Source: Adiantum capillus-veneris (Eukaryota > Streptophyta > Polypodiopsida > Polypodiales > Pteridaceae). Taken from it: a DNA stretch of 64,000 bases. Made by a program: the position numbers and the translations under genes. The stretch lies in the NCBI GenBank assembly GCA_014529385.2, contig CM043969.1, positions 10,085,001-10,149,000 on the forward strand, in the 5' to 3' direction. Shown here in pieces: positions 58,622 through 64,000 of this stretch (position 1 is the stretch's first letter; every line of letters starts with the position of its first letter). The notes under the pieces were generated by a model, which was not told the DNA's origin, searched no databases, and saw only the letters and a program-made list of their open reading frames with translations.

Positions 58622-59500
58622 TTTGCGAATTTAAATAAAATGGTAGATGAAATTTAGAACACATCTCAAGAAATGCTTTTGCATACTTATAAAATGTTAT
58701 TCAAAGTACTCATAGAAATTATAATCCCCCACTTTTGATCATAATCTCAATAGTAACTACACTCGTGAAAAGAACCTACACAAAACAACATTCAATGTTT
58801 CATTAAAACTCGTACTCTAGCCTAAGAAAAAAATGATCAGGGTGCATGCAATAATCTGTGGTAACTACTTATATATGTGTTTGATATTTTTGCAATTGTC
58901 ATGTGAGAAAAAAATCATGTGTGACTAGAATTAAATATAGAAAGTCATGTGGGTCAAATATGCAACGTTCACAAATTCAATTAATGACCGATCACAAAAA
59001 AACATTTAGTTCATCTAAATTTACAATGTCCTATGATGCATATACACTAGATCTATGACTCCATTACATAAGGTGATAATTTTTAATGGTTATGCAAGCC
59101 ACATTTGGTGATTTATGGCATATCAAAAACCTGTGCATGTTGTAATTATGATTTTTTATTTATCATAGATAAGCCTTAAAATAAAGTCCACTTTTGGATT
59201 TTTCCATTATCTCGCTTATTTGTATACAAATACCTCATATGGACACAATTAGGAGATTTATATACACACTTTCATTAGTTTTTCATAGCAATGTTTTTTT
59301 TGCAAGAAATTATGCACTACAATTTTTTTAAATGAGCTTAAATTACAAGATGCCTATGAGTTTGAACCCTTGAAAAATGCTTACTTGATGGGTATTGACC
59401 TATAGATACATCATCGTCGCATTTATACGCCCGTATAACAAAAATTATACGTATAAAACGTCAATATACGCCGTATCTCCGAATAATTACCGAATAGCCA
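58622..59500. other. AT-rich DNA, no gene seen
   Basis: No ORF of note. A short palindrome, cgtataa and ttatacg, lies at 59432-59451. Confidence 0.5.
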
Positions 59501-59610
59501 TATAAAACATTTTTCGATCAATATATTTTTCGATCGAAATACTTTTCGATCGAAAAATACATCGATCGAAAAAATATATATATATACAATCGTCGCCGTA
59601 TTCGATCGAA
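59501..59610 (+). promoter_or_regulatory. TCGATCGA palindrome cluster and TATA-like run, likely promoter
   Basis: TCGATCGA occurs at 59530, 59546, 59562 and 59602, with a half copy at 59514. Most copies are flanked by A/T runs, and the first three are spaced exactly 16 bp apart. A (TA)n run lies at 59574-59586. The splice donor at 59703 is about 100 nt downstream, so this is where a promoter would be expected. Repeats in such a place could also be transposase binding sites. Confidence 0.45.
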
Positions 59611-59760
59611 AAGCATTGTGGACTTTCTTGGCATTTGGAGAGCTTGGAGCTTCTGAGAGTTTGCCAGATAGAGACAGCGACTTTGATTTACAGCGGTTTT
59701 CAGGTATATTTTTTAAATTTTCAATAAATATTAACTTTTTTTTTGTGTTGTGCCAGACTT

Positions 59761-60050
59761 GTGTGGTGCAGTAGTTTTGGCTCTCACCACAAAGTTGGCT
59801 TGCAGGTCGTAGACCACTTCGTGGTGTGTAGCCATAGGCCCATATGGCTCACTCCAGAGGTGTATAGAATATAGTTTTCTTTCCCGTGGTGTGTAGTTAT
59901 ATAACTCACTCCAGGGAAGGCTTAGGGTAAATTTAGATTCTCACTCGTATGGTGTAGTAGTATATCTCTCACCATAGAGATGAGTTAGGATTAGAGGTTG
60001 ACTCGTGGAGTGTAGTAGGCATGATGCTACACCTCTCACTTCAGAGTGGC
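59761..60050 (+). repeat. Array of five short hairpin repeats
   Basis: Five degenerate units of about 40-60 bp, each with GGTGTAG-like text on the left and CTCAC on the right. Stems are visible at 59762-59768 with 59785-59791, 59830-59835 with 59844-59849, 59895-59900 with 59901-59906, 59948-59954 with 59970-59976, and 60010-60015 with 60027-60032. The first and fourth stems differ by a compensated pair. Confidence 0.55.
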
Positions 60051-60640
60051 CTATAAAATTTACAATCTTAAAGTAATTCATTATTGATTATTCTACATAG
60101 AAGCACAAAAATTAACGTTCGTCATTTTAAGAGTGTAGAGATGCATACTTTATGCCCTCTTCATCTTAATACGACTTTTGTTATTTTTGTGCTTCTATTT
60201 CTGTAGTAACATCATTGTTCATCAGCAGATGACTTGGTGTTACTCTGAACGTAGATATATACAACAATTGATTTACATTTGAGATTGTTGAGCTGTTTGC
60301 TGATGGTTGTGTTGTGCGTGCCAGACACTCCATTAGAAATAGCTTATAAAATTTACAATTTTAGATTAAGTTTTTCTGTCATATGTGTTACATAGAAACA
60401 CAAGCGTTACCACTCGTTATATTAAGAGTGAAGAGATGCATATTTTCATGCCCTCTTCATCTTAATGTGACATACTGGTTATTCGTGTGTTTCATATTCC
60501 AAAAGAACATCATTTTTCATCATTAAATGACTTGGTGTTGTTTTGGACGTAAACACATACGATAGGTAACTTACATCTGCAATTGTTAATTTATCCGCTG
60601 ATAGTTGTGTTGTGAGTTCCACACACTTTATCAGGGATTA
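60050..60640 (+). repeat. 292-bp direct repeat, each unit with a long hairpin
   Basis: Two diverged units start (g)cctataaaatttacaat at about 60050 and 60342. Each has a stem of roughly 40 bp: arms near 60097-60140 and 60152-60197 in the first, near 60392-60435 and 60451-60494 in the second. Paired substitutions keep the stems. Confidence 0.6.
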
Positions 60641-60672
60641 GATTGATAAAAACTATCAATCTATTTTACAAC

Positions 60673-60820
60673 AGCATCCAGGACTTGTGCTGAGAATATC
60701 TCACACTAGCTGAGCTGTTCACATATACGATTTTCCAACCCTTTAGATGTAATCTATTTCATCATCTCACACTTCTGCACATAGCAGGGTCCAGTTCTTG
60801 TGCTGAGAGCATCTCACACT
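60673..60820 (+). repeat. Two further repeat units with short hairpins
   Basis: The text cttgtgctgaga, 3 nt, tctcacac occurs at about 60684 and 60797, 113 bp apart. Each forms a short GAGA/TCTC stem whose 3-nt loop differs between the copies. Confidence 0.5.
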
Positions 60821-60827
60821 CCTGGCC

Positions 60828-60893
<66 letters not shown>

Positions 60894-61096
60894 AATTAAT
60901 TTTCATGGTCGATTCGCACAATGTGGTTTGTAATCATAAGATTTTCTCTTTAATTTGAAATAATTTAGTATTGTTTAATAAATTTGAATCATCATTTAAT
61001 ATATATATAGGGTTAACACTCATTATATAATAACTATGTTACTATGGTGTACAATCATTTCGTAAGATTCTTAATTTATAATTTTGTCATACAGAT

Positions 61097-62509
61097 ATGG
61101 CAGACACGAAGCTAGCGAAACATCAACGAAAGTTCGTCTCTGAAGTGATTGTGAGACACTTCCATTACTCGTCAAAGGCAGAGATTCGGCGTTGTTTAAA
61201 CCCTGTCGCTCCGGAGCATTTTTATCAGCTTATAGAGACTCTAACCAAGTCTGTGTTTGAGCAGCTCCAGGCAGAGTTTGCACCAGCTATTTTTGACATA
61301 GTCCTCCTGACATCAGGTGCTTTAGTAAACATGGTCAAACAAACCATTGGACAGATCATGAAAACCTTTCAAGAACTGAAAAATCCTGCAATTACTTCCT
61401 TGCCAAACATAGTTGAGCGCATACATCTTGTGCAACAGCTTTACACGGAGTTCAAGAGCAAGGAAAAGTTAGAAAGAGCAGCAAAGCGTGCAAGAGTGGA
61501 AGCCAGCTCTTCTGAAGCTGCTGTTGAACCAGAAATCATTCTTAGAACAGAGCCTGCAAAGTCATCCGTTGCTACATTAGACCTCTCTCAACTACCACCT
61601 ATTTTGCACCTTTTACCCGACATAGCCATCTTCAATATCCAAGCTCCACAGCTAGGAGAGGGAAGATGGGCACATGTGAAGCGTGTGGGTGTCACACATC
61701 CCGCTTTCAAAGATCAAGTGTATGCTGCAAAAGTGTTCAAAGTACACTTACATGGGCCCACCATGGAGCAACATGTCAAAGACGAAGCAACAATTTTGGT
61801 TATTTTACATCGAGGTATTATCTACCCTCTTGCCATGGTGCGCCACGTGGAGCGACCAATGCTCATTTCACGATTTTGGAATGGTGGCCATGTGGAGCAA
61901 TGGATCAAAGAATGCACTACAGACGGCATCCAACCTGTCATCCACGATTATGTACTCACTGCAAGAACAGTAGAGCTATTCCAGGAGAATATTTTGCAGA
62001 TCATCAATGCTCTCCTCCAAACTCTAAAGTATATACATTCGCATAACTACCTCCACAATGATCTACACTCTCAGAATATGATGCTGCATTTTGGCAAAAA
62101 AGGTGTTTATGCCGGCATTGTGGATTGGGGTTCATGCACCAAAACAAATACCACAGCCGATTTTCCTCCTCTACGCGATATGCAGATAGAAACTAGAAAA
62201 CAATATGAGAGACATTATCCATGGGCAGCCCCCGAATGTAGATCTAGTAATCCTCCCTCCTGGACCAAAGCTATGGATATTTATTCCATGTGTCATACAT
62301 GTAAACGCATTTTGAAGTGCTTACCAGAGCCCCAAGAACAAAGCAAGAGACATTTTTTGAGTAATGTACTTGCTCATCTTGAAACCGGCAAGCACCTAAA
62401 CCCCAAAACCCGGCCTAACGCTTTTGACCTCTCCTTACGTGTAAATGGTGCCCATAGAGTGGGTTACAACATTGTAATGACATGTGGCTTACGACCAGCT
62501 GATGATTAA
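61097..62509 (+). CDS. Protein-kinase-like protein with a novel N-terminal domain
   Basis: 470 residues, intact. Residues 1-130 are helical-looking and unrecognised, and a basic KRAR cluster (129-133) could be a nuclear signal. A kinase-like domain spans about 183-445: glycine loop LGEGRWAHV (186-194), AAK with Lys212, HNDLHSQN (320-327) with catalytic Asp322 and Asn327, DWG (343-345) in place of DFG, APE (378-380), Asp394 in MDIYSM and Arg439. HRD is HND, and the usual Lys of the loop is His. The key catalytic residues are therefore kept and activity is plausible. The ATG follows a splice acceptor by 2 nt. ORF2 at 62677 is the downstream neighbour. No close family is recognised. Confidence 0.75.
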   Translation: MADTKLAKHQRKFVSEVIVRHFHYSSKAEIRRCLNPVAPEHFYQLIETLTKSVFEQLQAEFAPAIFDIVLLTSGALVNMVKQTIGQIMKTFQELKNPAITSLPNIVERIHLVQQLYTEFKSKEKLERAAKRARVEASSSEAAVEPEIILRTEPAKSSVATLDLSQLPPILHLLPDIAIFNIQAPQLGEGRWAHVKRVGVTHPAFKDQVYAAKVFKVHLHGPTMEQHVKDEATILVILHRGIIYPLAMVRHVERPMLISRFWNGGHVEQWIKECTTDGIQPVIHDYVLTARTVELFQENILQIINALLQTLKYIHSHNYLHNDLHSQNMMLHFGKKGVYAGIVDWGSCTKTNTTADFPPLRDMQIETRKQYERHYPWAAPECRSSNPPSWTKAMDIYSMCHTCKRILKCLPEPQEQSKRHFLSNVLAHLETGKHLNPKTRPNAFDLSLRVNGAHRVGYNIVMTCGLRPADD

Positions 62510-62676
62510 TGAAAACACAAGTCTCATGATTTCATCATTGTTTTACTTTTGGTGTCAGATTTAATTGTATGTTTAATTGAAAAAAATATCTATGTTTGTC
62601 ATTTGATATACTGTCCAATGTCAAATTAATTGAATGGGTATTTAAAAGTAATGACATGTTCACCTAATATGCAGAT
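62510..62676 (+). other. Spacer between the two ORFs with an acceptor site
   Basis: 167 nt, AT-rich. It ends taatatgcag|at before the next ATG (62677), the same cag|atATGG context as at 61093-61100. A gtatgt donor-like site lies at 62567, so a short intron of about 108 nt is also possible. Confidence 0.5.
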
Positions 62677-63438
62677 ATGGACAAAGAACTCAACCACGCT
62701 GAAGCTCAGGCAATTTTTAAAGAAGAACAAGTTAGATGTGGACAAGCAGATCTTTCTACTATTGCGAACATTGAAGAAGATGAATCTGAGCTACAGGGCG
62801 AACCACTAACCCTTAAAGAGTGCAAAAAGCTTTGCCCTAATCACTTTGTACGCCATCAACTATTTCAAATAAGTGGCAATGCAAAAGATACAGCTCCGTT
62901 AAAGCTCTCTGATTTGCAACATAAAGGACTGGCACGTGTATTGCTGCAAAGGTTTATACAACAAGAGAGATGCCTACCAAACAACAACCAAGTAGCAATT
63001 TACTTTATCCAACAATGCTATGTTCGATATGTTTTGCTGAAGAGAGTGGATTGGTCAGATCGTCCAGGCACCGCTGGCGTTGGACATGGACGCATTGTAG
63101 AAAAGGTGGCAGCACACAATGCAAATAATCCGATGCCTCCTCGCAAGCATCCTATTGTTTTACATCCTGAAGAGCCAGAAACACTGACTGAATTAGCCAG
63201 CCAAGGACAAGACCTTGCCAGCCAAGGAGAAACACCGGACATGCTTCGTGGCCGTATTCTTGAGCTTGAAATAGAGTTAAGTGATGCACAAGGAAAGCTT
63301 CAACGATATGAATCATTGTATGGACCTTTGCCAGATGATACTACCACCTCACATAAAGATGGTGCTCAACCATCCCCTGAGCTAGGAATTACAGATTTTA
63401 CCATAGACCAGCTTATAGCAAATCTATCAAACTCATAA
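62677..63438 (+). CDS. Unrecognised 253-residue protein with a coiled coil
   Basis: Intact ORF of unknown family. The acidic N-terminus is followed by a compact region with conserved-looking aromatic and Cys residues (LCPNHFVRHQLF, FIQQCYVRYVLLKRVDW) at about 52-127 that could bind nucleic acid or protein. A duplicated LASQG peptide lies at 173-184. A predicted coiled coil (ILELEIELSDAQGKLQRYESL, about 194-214) suggests dimerisation. The tail is acidic. It follows the kinase gene by 167 nt on the same strand and its start shares the splice-acceptor context. A DNA-binding accessory protein of a transposon is a guess from position only. Confidence 0.6.
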   Translation: MDKELNHAEAQAIFKEEQVRCGQADLSTIANIEEDESELQGEPLTLKECKKLCPNHFVRHQLFQISGNAKDTAPLKLSDLQHKGLARVLLQRFIQQERCLPNNNQVAIYFIQQCYVRYVLLKRVDWSDRPGTAGVGHGRIVEKVAAHNANNPMPPRKHPIVLHPEEPETLTELASQGQDLASQGETPDMLRGRILELEIELSDAQGKLQRYESLYGPLPDDTTTSHKDGAQPSPELGITDFTIDQLIANLSNS

Positions 63439-63688
63439 GCTTCTTGTAATCTCAAAATTATATCAAACTCTTTTCGATTGAGTAATTTCCCAGAACCTTG
63501 TTGTAATTTCAAACCTACATCGACTTTATGTAATTGTTATTCGACAAGATATTATCGGCAATTTATATTTGTGTGTGAGTAAATATGTGTGTATGAGAGA
63601 GAGAAAGAGAGGTTTTGATGTGAACGACAACGAGATACCACTTTCTTTCATCATATGCAAAAACTTGTTAAGTATTACAATGGTACTC
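63439..63688. other. Convergent 3' spacer
   Basis: 250 nt between the ends of ORF2 and the hAT gene, AT-rich, with a short GA run at 63595-63612. No separate gene. Transcripts from both sides must terminate or overlap here. Confidence 0.5.
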
Positions 63689-64000
63689 TCACAAATCATC
63701 TCCATCTTCAAAAACTGCAACCATATCATCTACTTCGTCCATATTTGAGCATTCTGAAACTATCTCCCATTCGATATCATCTTCATCATCAACTTCTGCA
63801 GAAATAGCTTCATGCGTTTGAAAGACTCCATATTGCTTTTGAGCGGCTCTAGTTGCAATGTTTTGAGGCTTATAAATAAGTCTCATATTGCAAAAAAAAT
63901 ACACCAAATCAGCAGCCCGTTTAGTATGAAGTCTGTTTCGCTTTTTCATGTGCACAAAGTCGAATGCTGACCAATTTCGTTCACAACTTCCACTTGATGC
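63689..64000 (-). CDS. hAT-family transposase, C-terminal part (continues past the window)
   Basis: Open from the window edge to a stop at 63689-63691. The first residues read CERNWSAF and then KKRNRLHTKRAADLVYFFCNMRL, the hallmark of the hAT C-terminal dimerisation domain. An acidic tail (EVDDEDDIEWEIVSE) follows, as in many plant hAT proteins. The protein would cut and paste the transposon DNA, and this domain mediates its dimerisation. The catalytic part and the start lie outside the window. The ORF converges on ORF2 across a 250-nt gap. It could be an active transposon gene or a domesticated relative. Confidence 0.85.
   Translation of the reverse strand, partial: ASSGSCERNWSAFDFVHMKKRNRLHTKRAADLVYFFCNMRLIYKPQNIATRAAQKQYGVFQTHEAISAEVDDEDDIEWEIVSECSNMDEVDDMVAVFEDGDDL

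Larger units (their letters stand above)
59704..61094 (+). other. Predicted 5' intron of the kinase-like gene
   Basis: The donor cag|gtatat (59701-59709) and the acceptor tcatacag (ending 61094) fit plant splice consensus. The acceptor lies 2 nt before the kinase ATG, so the intron would be in the 5' untranslated region. It is filled with hairpin repeats and a CT tract at 60833-60891. The same donor could be used with the acceptor at 62674 to skip the kinase ORF. Confidence 0.5.

Noticed and set aside
61097-63438. Kinase and ORF2 as one fused protein
   Set aside because: The kinase has a proper stop at 62507-62509 and the spacer holds an acceptor site. No donor that would fuse the frames is convincing.
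61097-64000. Kinase module as an endogenous giant-virus fragment
   Set aside because: Predicted spliceosomal introns, a hAT neighbour and AT-rich plant-like spacers fit a transposon better, and no viral core gene is present.

Overview
The window looks like repeat-dense nuclear DNA from a land plant with a large genome. The evidence is plant-type Ty3/Gypsy elements of the Tat lineage with a second RNase H domain, Athila-like primer binding sites complementary to tRNA-Asp, Copia elements primed by initiator tRNA-Met, a hAT transposase, spliceosomal intron signals and very long GA/CT tracts. I cannot name the species. A fern, lycophyte or gymnosperm fits at least as well as an angiosperm, but that is inference. 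I see no rRNA, tRNA or CRISPR locus and nothing bacterial.

About 53 kb of the window is a nested stack of retroelements whose order can be read from target-site duplications (TSDs). An old Copia-type LTR, called LTR-X here, is cut into three pieces (1-111, 3585-3642, 29190-29258). It was entered by a gag-only Gypsy element (112-3584) and by a gag-only Copia element on the minus strand (3643-29189, TSD ggccg). The Copia element was entered inside its gag gene by an Athila-like element without pol (family A copy 1, 4429-13264, TSD ttgat), and inside its leader by a Mutator-like terminal-inverted-repeat element (14817-28414, 9-bp TSD). That element carries a small gene with a TATA promoter and a signal-peptide ORF. 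A full-length Tat element on the minus strand (17409-26705, TSD tcac) sits between the promoter and the ORF.

From 29.3 to 33.25 kb there are only microsatellites and decayed repeats. A second, badly decayed Tat element on the plus strand spans 33254-53229. It holds a probable solo LTR in its reverse transcriptase (37175-39770, TSD cttac) and family A copy 2 in its right LTR (43461-52418, minus strand, TSD cactt). From 53.2 to 58.58 kb there are further LTR-X copies, an 80-bp tandem repeat and CT tracts.

The last 5.4 kb (58581-64000) is different and is the best candidate for an undescribed system. It begins at a junction found by comparing two LTR-X interiors, with a CACTA-like terminus. It then has a promoter-like block of TCGATCGA palindromes, a splice donor, and an intron packed with hairpin repeats, several of which show compensatory changes. 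Two intact ORFs follow, each preceded by the same acceptor context (cag|atATGG). The first is a protein-kinase-like protein with all main catalytic residues and the second is an unrecognised 253-residue protein with a coiled coil. They run convergently into a hAT transposase whose C-terminus is at the window edge. These ORFs lack stops and frameshifts, unlike almost everything else in the window. The layout resembles a two-gene transposon, but the right end lies outside the window.
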